DNA of 64,000 nucleotides from Branchiostoma belcheri (GCF_001625305.1 NW_017802381.1:153425-217424); one strand, 5' to 3'. Counted from the first letter of the stretch, positions 46,851-58,244 are shown. Notes: generated by a model from the sequence alone, not told the origin. Program-made: numbers and translations.

Positions 46851-49410
46851 ATGGTTAAGCGTTGTGTGGCTTTTGGTTGTAATAATTTGTTGAAAACTCC
46901 GCGGAGACGGCGATTCGGGAGCCTGGATTCGGAGTTTTTCAGTGCTGAAACAGCCGACACTGGACTCCCAGTGTTGACGTACCTTCGGCACTGGAGATGT
47001 AGGACGGGAGCCGCCTTACCTCTGTACACCGAGTGCTGAGAGAGGAGCCCATTACTTTGGTACTTCTGCGGCAGATATAGTTGATTTCTGTGAGTATTTG
47101 TTTGGACAAAACGACACGAACGTGTTTGGGTGTTTTCGTCATTAGGGGGAGGGGAGCGCTGGGGGAAACGTAACGTTAAACATCATTTCGTGCTGCATGT
47201 CAAACACATGCTAATATTTTGTACGCGGCAACAGTAAATTACTAGTACATAAAACTATCCGGGATGACATTTACTGTCTTTGTATATTGTGTGTTTGAAA
47301 CTTTTTACGTGTGGTCTCATAAATAGCAATTTTCACTGTGCTGGACCTCTTACTTTGACTATGTGCCCGGTGTATACAGTAGTATAACTAGTCTGTAAAT
47401 AAAAACTTGTGATCAGTGCTTCCTCGTAATTTACCTTTCATGCAGATCATTGACGAGCTCATGGAGGACACTGTAAGTTACTTTCTGATTATATGCCTTT
47501 TACAGAGTTGTTCATAAAATGCAAGAAGTGTAACTTTTAAATGCCTTTTTCTTTTGACAGTAGAAATTAATTCAGAGTATTTTACTGTCAATGTAAATTT
47601 GCAACATGAGTTTAAGAAATCATCAAGCATGAATTGCTTTGTTTGGTAAGCAGTTTGGTTTCTAGTAACAAACCTAGTGCAATTTTACATGTTTCGAAAT
47701 TGTTAAGGCCACACCTTTTTTATTTGTTGTGTGTCAGATTTTTTCAGAAAAAATATGAAGCCACAGGGTGAAAAAAAAACAGGCCAAGGCACCCCACGAA
47801 AGCCGGAAATGTTACAATATGATCCATGAAATGTACACACCAGACTGTTTTATAATAAAAACAATAGATGTTGAACTTTTAAGGAAACATGCATTGTTAC
47901 ATTGAAAAACTTTAACAACTACTACGAAAATGACTTTCTTCAACTGTTGGGGCCAAACTATGTCTTTCATTGAGCATTTTGCAGTTGATTTAGAACCAAT
48001 TTTTTTTTGCAAATCAGAAAGAAAAATTGACAGAGAGAATCCGAGATACAACAAATTAAATTTCTGTGGCCTAAAGTAACAGTTCATCTCAATGTACAAG
48101 TAGTAGCATTGACTCTTCTTGGGCACCATTCTTTCCACTTGGTGACTATGCCCTTTACCCACTAGGATAAAATTGTTCAGATAGAGCTGAAAGTATTCAC
48201 TTTGATCTGGTGAATCAATTCATCTCGATCCAATTTTATCCTAGTGGGATTAGGGCCTATGTGACATCGAAAAACCATAACACCTTTCTTTTAGGTTCCA
48301 TGTGAAGAGCTGGGACAGCATGTTGGAGTCCAAACTCAACCAATGTCAGTCAGAAACCGAGGTAAAGATGATGGTGATGTTTACTTTGTAGTATTGTCAA
48401 AATTTTTAGTAAGTGTAAATGTTTGGGTTCAGAGAGTGGTTTGATAGCCTTGTTGGTAAAACATTCATTCAAAGTATTTTCAATAAATTTAGTTGCGACA
48501 TCGATGAGAAACATTTTCCCTTATTTTTTTTCACTTCTGTGCTTCAGGCTATCCCTGTTATATGGTGGACATTGTGGTCCAGTGAAGCCTGCTATGCCCA
48601 GAACCAGTAGGCAAGGATGACTTTGGAATCTGAGGAGGAAGAAGGGGAGGAGGACTTTCAACATACTTTCCAACATCATGTGCATGTGTAAGGTTCTAAA
48701 TTTATTTTTCTATTCCCAAATAGTGATGATTTGGAGTATGACAACATACCCATTGATGCACCACCAGTGCCACAAGAAAACAAGTCTATACTATAATTTA
48801 GTCTTTCACTTTGCACTGATACAGCTCTTTGCAATGTGCTTTGCCTGCGGAGCTGGTGAGACTTTACCCCTGGAAACAGTAGGGTCATTTCTAAGAGTGA
48901 TTCAGTTTTGCATGTTGTGCAAAAGTGTGAACACCTGGTGCTCTCAACCGTTCATTGACAACACACCTGCAGGCAAAATCCCAATGAGTGATGCCATTCT
49001 GTTTGCAGGTTTTGAATACATGTACTAGTCATTTCCTGTCGTAACAACTTAGAAGTTAGAAGCACGTCAGACATTCATCTTCAACTCACATTTCATACTC
49101 ACTCTAGGAAGTTTGTGGTGACTTTCATTAAATTGATGAAGATGATAATTAAATGACATTAAATTGTAGAGATATACTTAGTCATGGTCATCATCACCCA
49201 ACAGCATGAAATCAATGTCTTTGCAGGCCCTCCACATATTCCACCACCTGAAATGCCAGTGTGTCAGCACAAACATTCTTCTGCCACCAGCAGAACAACC
49301 TCCAGTCAGCGATTCAACATGTCTGGCTGCAAACTGATGAAGAACCACTCATCCTGGCATGGGATGGCGGCGATCGAGCTGATAGTCCAGGATGGTGGCT
49401 CTTGGAATGA
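46851..49410 (+). pseudogene. THAP-type transposase-like gene, spliced and decayed
   Basis: Starts with MVKRCVAFGCNN, the usual THAP opening (C..x4-C zinc ligands). The second half of the THAP domain is not readable. Likely exons follow: 47446-47472 (IIDELMEDT); 48295-48361 (VPCEELGQHVGVQTQP), with TTCTTTTAG acceptor and GTAAAG donor; an acidic segment at 48617-48690; DDLEYDNIPIDAPPVPQ at about 48722-48780; and 48825-49008, reading LFAMCFACGAGE through CSQPFIDNTPAGKIP to ILFAG. Next come ALHIFHHLKCQCVSTN (49227 on) and WDGGDRADSPG (about 49359), similar to the DGR.DSPG catalytic-Asp segment of these transposases. Downstream catalytic parts are missing. Exon limits are inferred by eye. Confidence 0.6.
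48158..48248. mobile_element. Tiny MITE-like hairpin with 18-bp perfect TIRs
   Basis: CCCACTAGGATAAAATTG at 48158-48175 has an exact reverse complement at 48231-48248. The similarity continues outward with GCCCT on the left and, inverted, GGCCCT on the right. It lies in a probable intron of the transposase-like gene, immediately upstream of the 48295 exon. Confidence 0.65.
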
Positions 49411-49917
49411 CCATGAAATTGTACACATTGCACGTTACATACTGCTTTTACTATACATGCCATATTTGTGGTGACAGTCCAGTTCAAGTCTGTTCCTACA
49501 CATAATGTAGGAGTCAACTTTACAGAAATCTTCAAAATGTAGCGCCAACTACATTCGTTTCCTGAGTAACCCATGTACCAAATGTACAGTCTTGATTTAC
49601 TTCTTCATTTGTGCCAGCTGTCTTGAACTTTTTGAATCTGACCTTTTCCCCATCCTTGTTTAGCAAAAGCTTTCTTATGACAAGTTATTAATGACTTCAC
49701 ATAAGTAAGTCAAATTTCTGTAAAGCAAAAGAATTATTTTGTAATCAAATTTATTACAACTGCTCAGTCTCTAACGTAGGTGAATATGTGAGAAATGTTT
49801 TATATCTACATTTAATAATCAGAAAAATGAGCAGTGGAGATTCATTCTGGTATCTTAATGTTTACTGAAAGGTATAGTGCTGTATATACCTTTCATTTCC
49901 AACAATTTCTTAAGTCC

Positions 49918-51251
49918 TTAATCCAAAGGTGGATACTTGAACCCAGTATATTGTTCTGAAGGGTAGGTGTCCCTTATCTTAGTCACAGCACAGGCAGGGT
50001 TGACCACTCTCACCCTTGCTGACAGCCATCCCCAGCACAATCGGACCAGCTGTCGGTAGGCTATGTACCTGTATGTCCTAAATGTAGTGGGTGTCATATT
50101 TGTACAGTACAGTAAGGTCAAGACTCTACTTCCAATTGAAAACTATGTTACTATTACAAAGTTGAATATATAGGGGGAATATATCAACATGTACATTGCA
50201 TTGAACTGCTTGAAATTACAATTATGTAACAGTTACAGTACAATAAAACATTTGGTTGGTTAGTTGATGGCCAATCAATGGATAGGTTGAATGGGTATTT
50301 CATTTCAATGATTGGTTTCTTGCGTTTAATTTAATTGCTTGGTTCATTTGATCATGTTGTTTGTGTATTTCATTGAATTGATTGATTGATTAATTGATTT
50401 GTGTTTGTTTCATAATGCTTACTCATGGGTTGTATCTTAACTTGGGCCAAACTCCTGCCTGTAGTGATAGTATGCACACTGCAGTGCCCATGGATCCAAG
50501 CATACAGATTAAAAAACCTGGGTGCAAAGTGATGCACCAAAGTGTCTCCCTCGTGCCTTTTTGCATCTATGGGGCTCATTTCGTGGCAACAGACACACTC
50601 TGCTGCAGATGGCATTATTCTTCAGTTACCACATGAACACCTGAGACACCACATTTTAGAACAGATGTATGTATTTCCCCTTTCATCATAGTATGAATTT
50701 CGAAATGTAGATATAGTATCTAACCAAACAATTTATTAACAATACACAACACATTATTCTCTACACATGAACATGCAGCACATTAACATATTTCCAATGC
50801 TCCAGGACGACAACCGCCAACGAGAAGAATGCCCATGTCAAGTTTATAAAGGTTTGTCCATAGAACTCCAATCCTGGTGTAGGGGTGGGTAGAAATCGAT
50901 TTGCTGACAAGATACTACAAAATATGGAGTAGGGAAGGGCCCTACATCAATTAATCCTGGGTATAGATTATTTCAATCCCAACGATTCCGTACATACAGC
51001 GAAACACTGCGAACGTAAGTCAACAAACAAAACATGGCGTGGGAGGGCGGGCGCGCTAGCGTATGTACACACCAGTTTCGATTGGCCTTACGCCCCTCAT
51101 TCCCGACATCTTCCGACTCCTGGGACGCTAAATCCCTGTCGTCTGGTTCAGGCTCAAATTGGTACGGTAAGAATGTCTGGCGCGGTGGCGATTGCGGCGA
51201 TGGGTTACCCTCCGCGCGCTCGTCGCCTGAATGAAACTCTGACTCCGCCAT
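49918..51251 (-). pseudogene. P2X7-ballast-like zinc-binding protein gene, three exons, decayed
   Basis: Exon 1 (51251-51073) starts MAESEFHSGDERAEG and includes LPYQFEPEPDD, the PY.FEP motif of proteins with the P2X7 cytoplasmic ballast domain. It ends in phase 2 at a GTGTGT donor. Exon 2 (50640-50442) follows acceptor TGTCTCAG and reads CSCGN, then TGA at 50622-50624 where a Cys is expected, then RIMPSAAECVCCHEM. After a frameshift comes CITLHPGF, and in a third frame VCLDPWALQ and HYRQEFGP. Exon 3 (50077-49918) reads YRYIAYRQLVRLCWG and RVVNPACAVTKIRDTYPS, ending YTGFKYPPLD. The CxCGxC, CxCCHE, HPGF and final Cys motifs are the zinc ligands of this fold. Stop and frameshifts make it a pseudogene. 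It lies wholly inside the TTAA transposon. Confidence 0.8.
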
Positions 51252-51473
51252 TTTGGCTCCACTTCGCGGGCGTGCCTCGTGTGACGTCACATGGGGTTCA
51301 TCCACCAAATTCGCCGGCCTCAAAAAACACAACTTTCTTGGCGCGCTGTGTTAAAAACGGCCACGAGATGGGCGCCGCACGGGGTATGTTTAATGATCAT
51401 GAGTACCACCGATAGTCTAACAAATAATGCAGGAAGAAAAATACTGCTATCCCCCGTGGCACTGGGGCTTTAA

Positions 51474-51794
51474 GAGAAGAAGTACGTTTTAAAGTTAGTA
51501 ATAGATGATAAGGATGATTGAATTCAAACAGTTTGACGCCTTCTGTACCCATTAATTATCGAACTTACTAAATTTTAGACATACGTAAAGAATGTTCGGC
51601 ACTTCATTTGTAACAGTCATAGTCAGCTTTTACAGTATTTAGTTAGCTTGTTTTTCATGGGTCGACCGTCATATATACAAATACATTGTATATAAAAATA
51701 CAAATACTTGAGTGTGTCATTGCCATGTCTTATACAGATACAATAAACGAATTCGAAAGGCATGCGGAGGAACTGATATATGCACACTAATGTG
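51474..51794. other. Non-coding spacer
   Basis: Nothing recognised between the TTAA transposon and the next family B copy. Confidence 0.35.
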
Positions 51795-52445
51795 ACTATG
51801 GAGCCATGCCTCAGAACCTAATGTTTGGTCCCCCTAGCAGCTTAAACTACAGGGGAATTTCTGGCGAAATATTTAAAAGCAATTAATTCCAAATAGGAAC
51901 AACGTATTTCCAGCATTTTGGTGTGTAGGCAGCTGGAGAGAGAGAGAGTTGTACATAATTACATTCAAATTATTCAAATGAGGACCTTATTTGCATAATT
52001 AAGGAGGAAATACTATAATTACAGTGTTTCACATGATAGTACTTTCATAATGTGATGTATGTAATCTATGGCAGGTGAAACATCAACAGATACCAATATG
52101 CAAATAATGACCTAATTTGCATAATTGATATAAAAATTTTGCGATTTGTTAATGGTGAATTATGGGGATTTTATATCTGGTGACATGTGTGAGTTAATAT
52201 CACTATCCATATATTATGTTTTAGTGGAGGCCATTTGCATAATTAATGAGGACATGTTGAAATGAAATATTGCCAAAAGATAGGAACTCTTACACAAAAT
52301 ATAGTAATTTGAGTTTAGAAAACCACAAATTAAACTGTTAATTACGACCTAACTCCCATATACATCGATACAAACCCCCCGAATAACAATTTCACATAAA
52401 CTCTACATATTTATATCATGGAGGTATGATGTCTCCGAATTCTTG
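51795..52445 (-). mobile_element. Family B element, minus-strand copy lacking its right third
   Basis: Read on the minus strand it starts near 52445 with GAATTCGGAGACATCATACC and continues with the AATTATGCAAAT-rich body, CTCTCTCTCCAGCTGCCTAC, TTTCGCCAGAAATTCC and GCTAGGGGGACCAAA. It then stops, so the hairpin end is absent. Confidence 0.65.
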
Positions 52446-52861
52446 TTGTGACTTTAGACCAAAAAATGCAGTTTAGTTCTTTTATCTTAATTTTTAAAAT
52501 CCTTTCATGTGGGTATTGATAACCTAATAGAAAGAGAATCAATTATTAACACAATAGTCGTTGAACCATTCTTGTGATTATTTCATAAGACTCGAATTTT
52601 ATTAATAATTGTACTGCTGGTTTGCCTTACAGTATCATATTTATTACCAAACCAGAATCTGAAGTACTAGTATGTGTGTTAAAAGTAATCAGAATTCGGC
52701 ATTCCCAATACATTGTATTGCTTATTAGGCATCTACGTTAAATATAACAAGTCAGCCATTACCAACATGATACAATGCAGTCGTATATTCAAATAATATA
52801 TTAATTCATCCAAAAAAATTGTTAGACCCCTGGCTACGTTGCAACCATGTTGATTAATTAC
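52446..52861. other. AT-rich spacer
   Basis: No gene or repeat recognised. Confidence 0.35.
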
Positions 52862-53080
52862 AAACTAGAAAGGCCGACATTTGCTTTGGAGCAAATTCAG
52901 CATGACTCCACATTGTACGACATGGCAGGAAAAGAAGGAGAATACAAGGGAAAACAATGTTTTTGCATCGATATAACTATATTATGAATTGATATATAAG
53001 TAATGGCAGAAGGAGAAGGAGGAGAAGAAGAAACATGAGGAAAAACAATATATCGTCACCACATAGAGGAGCCATAATAA
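52862..53080 (+). mobile_element. Dispersed repeat family A, short copy with internal deletion
   Basis: The left end AAACTAGAAAGGCCGACATT and the right end (GGAGAAGGAGG tract, CACCACATAGAGGAGCCATAATAA) are both present but only about 200 bp apart, so the middle seen at 25640-26220 is missing. Confidence 0.6.
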
Positions 53081-53216
53081 TGAAGATTTCTTTAAAATCA
53101 TTATTGATATATTATTTTGCATGTTAGTGTTACGCCAACGGGTGGTTATACCGGTTATACATTATATATTTTGCACAAGTTTATCAATATTATTGTATAT
53201 GGGAACGATTTTGAAT

Positions 53217-54131
53217 AAGCCTATAGTATCTAGACGGGGGGGGGGGCTAAAAGTGCCCGCGCCAACTTTGATGCCACATAGCATCTGAATGGCTAGTGCT
53301 AGAACGGCCAAACTTGGTGACTTTTCCTAGAATATTGTTGGCAACAATTCTGTATCATTAGAATAAGATAATTTTTTCTGTTGCTATGGCAACGGGTCTC
53401 TGACAGGCATTTTTTTCCTAAATTTAGTAATTTTCGTTTCAACAATAGAATTTTATGGGTTTTATGTCAAGTTACACATAGTTAATATTGATAACATCCC
53501 ATATAATTTTATGTAAACTTTGTCATTAAAATGTATAATTCATGTTTATTTGATGACGTCATTGACCAAAATCCAAGATGGCGGACCATATCATTAAAAC
53601 AGGTATGTATTTTCCCCAATATTTTATCAATTCTTCCATTTCTTTTTCAAAAAAAGGTTCATATGAACGTATTTAGTCTGTTTACAATGTATTGTAGGCT
53701 TTATCCTGAAAAAAAGCAACTATTTTAGAAAATTCAAGATTGTTGATCCAAGATGGCGGATAGCTTAAATATTCTATGACATCACCGGCGTTGCTATGGG
53801 CAACATAAGACTTATTTACTATAATATAATTTACTATAATAAACACTTTTGGAAAAGTTATGGTGTATACCATTTAGTTTTCAGGGAACAACCTATAAAG
53901 ACGGTTTTGGCCAATAAAATCACATTAATGACGTCATAATGACAATGACGTCATATTACGTCATAACGACGTAAAATTGTAGATATAATAAATTTTTACT
54001 GGTACACGAGTCTCTGAAAATTTGGTGGTCATACCACATGCCGTTCGCGAGTTCTGAGGGGGGGTCAAATGAGACCCCTACCCCCCCACCCCCCGTCACA
54101 CCAAGCTCAAAAAACTCCGGTCTAGATAGGG
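53217..54131. mobile_element. Diverged copy of the inner TTAA-type element
   Basis: 53250-53610 aligns with 20375-20715: both have a CGGC(C/T)AAA-type start, TGCTATGGCAACGGGT, GGTTTTATGTCAAGTTACAC-like DNA and CCAAGATGGCGGACCATAT. The right end TCTAGATAGGG abuts TTAA (54132-54135). The left end (CCTATAGTATCTAGAC at about 53219) matches it inverted, with a small insertion and a mutated TTAA. A G run (53237-53248) and a C run (54081-54104) lie at mirrored subterminal positions where other copies have GGGGTCC palindromes. Confidence 0.55.
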
Positions 54132-54299
54132 TTAAAGATATAATTCTGCCTTGAACCTAAGTTAAATGAGTCAATATAATGTGAAGTTGCACATCCTATT
54201 AATTTGGAATTAGAACCACAACCTTTATCTTACATTGCTCTGCAATTACCATCTTAACACATTTTCCTAAAGCGTCAGTCAAATAGCTTCATTATTATT

Positions 54300-55506
54300 T
54301 CACTTGATTTGGAAATTAGCAAGAGCTTCGTCCCGAACACCTATAGGTTTAAGGATATGTATAGCCGATTTCACTGCTTCGGATACATTTGCAGGCAATC
54401 TGTGCTTTTTCTTTAGAACATATTCCCAGTCCCTCCACTCCATCTTTAGTTTAAGGCATAGGCTTGGATCAATGTCGAACTCATCGTTCCAACTAGTTTT
54501 TGGAATAGTTAGAATACCAGCTGTTTTATTTACTACCCACGTGTTGACTGTCATATTCTTAGCTCTGTTTACATGCCCACCAACTGCCTCGTTATTCTTA
54601 ACCATCTCGACTTTTATTGGTCCTTTCATGATCGCACTAGCACAGTATGAAGTCGTCGAATGGAGCACATTTTCAAAGTGGCGCACTTCTTGATAAAAGC
54701 TGTCGTCTTGTTTTTCAATCTTCTTCCAAAGCGTTGAATTAAAGTAATCGTATAGCTGGTAGTCTACATTGCTCCATTTGCGATGTAGCTTTACAAGTGT
54801 TGAAGTGTTTGTTGTTGGTTTTGGATATTTACGCAGGTTTTTAGGTTCAACACTATAAAGAATGTCTTTGAGGGTCCAGCACATTAAGCGTCTCAGTAAT
54901 ATAAGCGACTCATTGAAATGTTCTAGAATCAAAATCAAATCAAACTCGTTGGATATTTTCTCAACAAACTTATCCACAAACGATTGGTGATCAAATAGTC
55001 CGATGGGGAAACCCAGGTCAAATGCCATATAATTCTTTGTCTTAGTCATGGGGGCTTTAAAGTTGGAGATGTAAGGGATTTGAAATTTGATGGGATCTTT
55101 AAGAAACGACGCAACAGGATCTGTTCCATCCAACCCTTTAAAGCTTTTATCATAGTGATACCAGTTAAAAACGGATCTTAGTTGACCCAGCGGATGCCTC
55201 AGTATTGAGATATAAACGGTGTTTTGTGGCATGATATGCTCTATTAGCTCTCTATGGTAAACTGTGTGATCAATTAGTACATTAAATTTACCATCAGCAG
55301 AGGGTATAATGTCTTCTTGTTTTAAAAAGAAAGGCCAGCCGACATCACTCCGACCATTCATAGCCATCGCAAAAGTAAGGTTGTGTTCGTAGCCAAAACG
55401 TTGGAGGATGCATGCTGTTGTTGTACTTCCTGCTTTGTGTACTTTCACGAACATGAAATTGCGCTTGATGTCACAAACCTCCTCTCCATCCGTCCCTGAA
55501 AAGCTC
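54300..55506 (-). CDS. Galactose-3-O-sulfotransferase-like gene 2, exon 2 (catalytic domain, 3' terminal)
   Basis: Encodes the lumenal domain: FMFVKVHKAGSTTTACILQR is the PAPS 5'-phosphosulfate loop (spliced residues about 73-92), and YISILRHPLGQLRSVFNWY is the 3'-phosphate-binding motif (about 154-172). The family role is sulfate transfer from PAPS to galactose 3-OH in the Golgi. The acceptor choice TTTCCTTAAG (exon from 55506) keeps phase with exon 1. A second AG (TTTTCAG, giving 55498) would not fit the phase. The spliced length is 457 aa. Stop TGA at 54300-54302. No frame damage. It shares the LLRRLMCWTLKDILY segment with gene 1, and the two are clear paralogues. The C-terminal half differs more, as expected if acceptor specificity diverged. 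Confidence 0.93.
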
Positions 55507-56384
55507 CTTAAGGAAACATTGGAAATAAAATTACTTTTAAGGATTAGAAAGTTTAATCCGTTAAAGCTTTTAACCACTCAAATATTAAAATACGCATTAG
55601 ATGCCTTGATACAACATATTAGAATGTATTTACCTTGAGAAATAGTTAAATGATTTATTCTAATTACCCCCTTTACCATGAACTGTCAAAATACACCATA
55701 GACTTGGGTATAATGTAGTTTTTTTAACAAGCTATGAGCTAATATTTTAGCTGGCATTGTAGGCGTTTCAATGGTATCTGATCTCTATCACATGGCAAAT
55801 GACAACGACGCTAATTTTGGCTATTGATCGACTTTAAGCTGACAAGTCATCAACATTTCATTATAAAACTACATGTGACACTAATTAACGAGGAATAAAA
55901 GGTTCATCTTTGCAATGATTTGGGTTAGTACAGAACTAATACAATTCTTTCCAAACAAGTTTTTTTTTTACTTATCAACAGGGCTCGGATTACTGGGCAC
56001 ATGTATACGTGCACATAAATTTGGAGCCATGCACCCATTTTTTTTTCTGTGACTGTACTAGTGCACCCTAATATTTTCATAGGTTTACGTATGTAAAGAA
56101 GTTAAACGCATGGCAGTATACAACATTTCTTAACATCCAAGTGTCAGAAAAATAACTGATCATTGATGTAGGAGTTATTCTCTTTGATATGGTGCGCACA
56201 GTTCACCTATTCCCAAAAGTGAATTTCGAGCCCTAGTTTAATTTAGTCTTAAAAGTAATTCAATTAGATAGCTATCTACATGTAGGCCATGTGTCTTTAA
56301 AACACGTAACGCCAACAATCAAAGAGGCAAGCCACACACATTAGAATAGCTTTTTATATCTGAATAGAGCCTAGAAATTATTAC
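55507..56384 (-). other. Intron of gene 2
   Basis: About 880 bp, GT at 56384-56383 and AG at 55508-55507. Contains no recognisable element, in contrast to the element-filled intron of gene 1. Confidence 0.6.
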
Positions 56385-56551
56385 CTGCCATCCATTATGT
56401 GGAGTTGAGACGCGTGGGTGTCGGATAGTCTAGTACCCTCATACATTGTTGCAAGCATATAATGGCTGATTCCCCCAAAGGCGAGAAGAGCCACAAATGC
56501 TAATGTTATCTTTTTTGCCCTCCCACATATCATGGTTCGTGTCTTCATCAT
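56385..56551 (-). CDS. Galactose-3-O-sulfotransferase-like gene 2, exon 1 (signal anchor)
   Basis: ATG at 56551-56549 is preceded directly by an in-frame TAA. The peptide begins MMKTRTMICGRAKK and continues with the hydrophobic anchor ITLAFVALLAFGGISHYMLA, giving type II topology. The exon ends GGCAG before GTAATAAT, a phase-2 donor at the same place relative to the anchor as in gene 1. A polypyrimidine tract and TTTAG lie just upstream of the ATG on the minus strand, so the exon probably begins with a short 5' UTR after a further intron. The first UTR exon was not located. Confidence 0.75.
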
Positions 56552-56571
56552 TTACAAACCTAAATAAAAAA

Positions 56572-58244
56572 AAAAGATTATTGCTTAGGTGTCATTTAAA
56601 TGATTTGCATATGACTATGTAACTGGCAATATGCTGTTCAAGTACATAGTAATTTGTAGTAAAACCGACTGTAGAGCTCAGATGGGATAAAGCAGAGCAA
56701 ATTTATAATTTATCATTACTAAGGTAGGGCACCTTGTAACCTTGGCGGATATAGGTATTAACACTATGTTACTTTTCTCACCAGGATGAAATTTCCGGAC
56801 CGAGCCGAGAGATTGGCTTTGATCCGACTTTGATCTGGATATTGTATTTCTCATTCTGAGCAATTCTACTCCAGTGCAAAATAAGGCCCATGGTAAATAA
56901 TCAAAAGCGACTTAGACGGTAGAACACATGAATAAATGGATTACTTGTTCACCAAAGCCTCCTAATGTTTTATTGGATCTTTATCTCCATGAGGAATGGA
57001 GGTATTGTTTTAGGCGTGTGTGTGTTTCCGAACATTTGTAGTCAGCATAACTTCAGAACGCCTTAATAAATTGTGATGATATTTGGTATGTTGATCTGAG
57101 GAACACAAAGGTCAAGGTCAAGTATGGGCCTCCTGTAGGATGGCCTTGGTACCGCAGCAGAATTTCCGTTTTCTGTATCTTCTGCCTTAGTCTTGATGTT
57201 AAAACTATGAAATATGTCTTTACTAGCAAATATGATATTAAAGCCAAGGACTCCGGATTCTGCTGTTAACTGACTTGTAGATGATTTCTCCTCCATGGTA
57301 CATGCGAAGATTCAAGATATTATGATAATCAGCGCTAAAAAAACTGTCTTTCAAATCCTCACTTCCAAACATTACCAAACTGAGACCGACTTTTCTTAAA
57401 GCACAGTTCGCCAGACATAGTGTACGTAAACTGGACAGTTTCGCCAATTTGGATCCCAGACAATTGGGTATAGAAGAAAACGACCACTCACGCCCTGGTA
57501 AAGTTTTGGTCCCAATCGGAAAAAAAGGGTCCTGCCAGGTAATTCCTGTGCTGTTTTTTTTTACATTTGGGCGTTACCACTACGTGGTTCGGCGGGGCAC
57601 CCTTCGGTTACCGCGCTAGTTTGGGCCCGTACGGGACCCGAGAAGAATTTAACTCTAACTTAATTTCTACCCGAGCCCCGCTGACAAAAAGACGACGTGA
57701 ACTAACCAGGCGAATACCGAGAGGAACCCTTTAGGTTTTGAAAGTCCACCTGTACAAATTTGTTACGTCTTCAACATCTCCTTCTTGCACAATTATTGTC
57801 TGTACGACACGTGCAGGACTCTCAGAGAAAGGACCAAGTGAATGTAGCGGGCCGAGCAGCGTTTGTTTATATATCTCGGACTATGAGGAGTGCCCACCAG
57901 GAGCCTTACTAATGCCTAACCTCCGTTCGTGGACATGCTTTAGGGACCCTAAAACTGTCTTACCGAGATGTAAGAAGCACGCGTTACCAGTCCGGCTCCA
58001 CTGCAAAACATCGCCAGAGCATCTGCCGGTTACCTGCCCGAGACTAACCGATTAGGTTGACCCCGGAACCCTTCAGGGCAGCGAAAAGGCAACTTTTATT
58101 GTGACCAGAGCAGCCGGTGCCACCGAACTCCAGACACATTTTTCTAAGGCGTTTGATTGGGTTGAATACACAACCGCAGTGCAGAACGGCAGAAGGCAAG
58201 AAGTATTTTTTGTACTTTTCAGTTTTGAGGGTAAAAGAAAGATA
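56572..58244. other. Upstream/intergenic region
   Basis: No gene is supported. CTCCATGAGGAATGGAGG at about 56986-57003 is a small hairpin. Overlapping minus ORFs at 57053-57447 and a Cys-rich 105-codon plus ORF at 57738-58055 have no recognisable family. The region around 57570-57640 is GC-rich. Confidence 0.25.

Larger units (their letters stand above)
46525..51469. mobile_element. THAP/Kolobok-like DNA transposon, 4.9 kb, TTAA target, with two opposed decayed genes
   Basis: AGCCCCAGTGTCAC (46525-46538) and GTGGCACTGGGGCT (51456-51469) form 14-bp TIRs with one mismatch, flanked on both outer sides by TTAA (46521-46524 and 51470-51473). Inside, a plus-strand gene has a THAP-like start and transposase-like exons (46851-49410). 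A minus-strand gene (51251-49918) encodes a P2X7-ballast-like zinc-binding protein. The two genes converge. TTAA targets and THAP-bearing transposases are known for the Kolobok superfamily. piggyBac also uses TTAA but has no THAP domain. Both genes carry frame damage, so this copy is probably immobile. Confidence 0.75.

Noticed and set aside
46525-51469. P-element assignment of the THAP transposon
   Set aside because: P elements make 8-bp duplications; here the flanks are TTAA, and no matching 8-mers were found next to the TIRs.
55499-55577. ATG at 55577 as start of sulfotransferase gene 2, and acceptor TTTTCAG at 55499
   Set aside because: The upstream codons are intronic, and the TTTTCAG acceptor would break phase with exon 1; TTTCCTTAAG fits.
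57738-58055. Cys-rich 105-codon plus ORF that could look like a secreted peptide
   Set aside because: No signal peptide core, irregular Cys spacing, no splice or repeat support.
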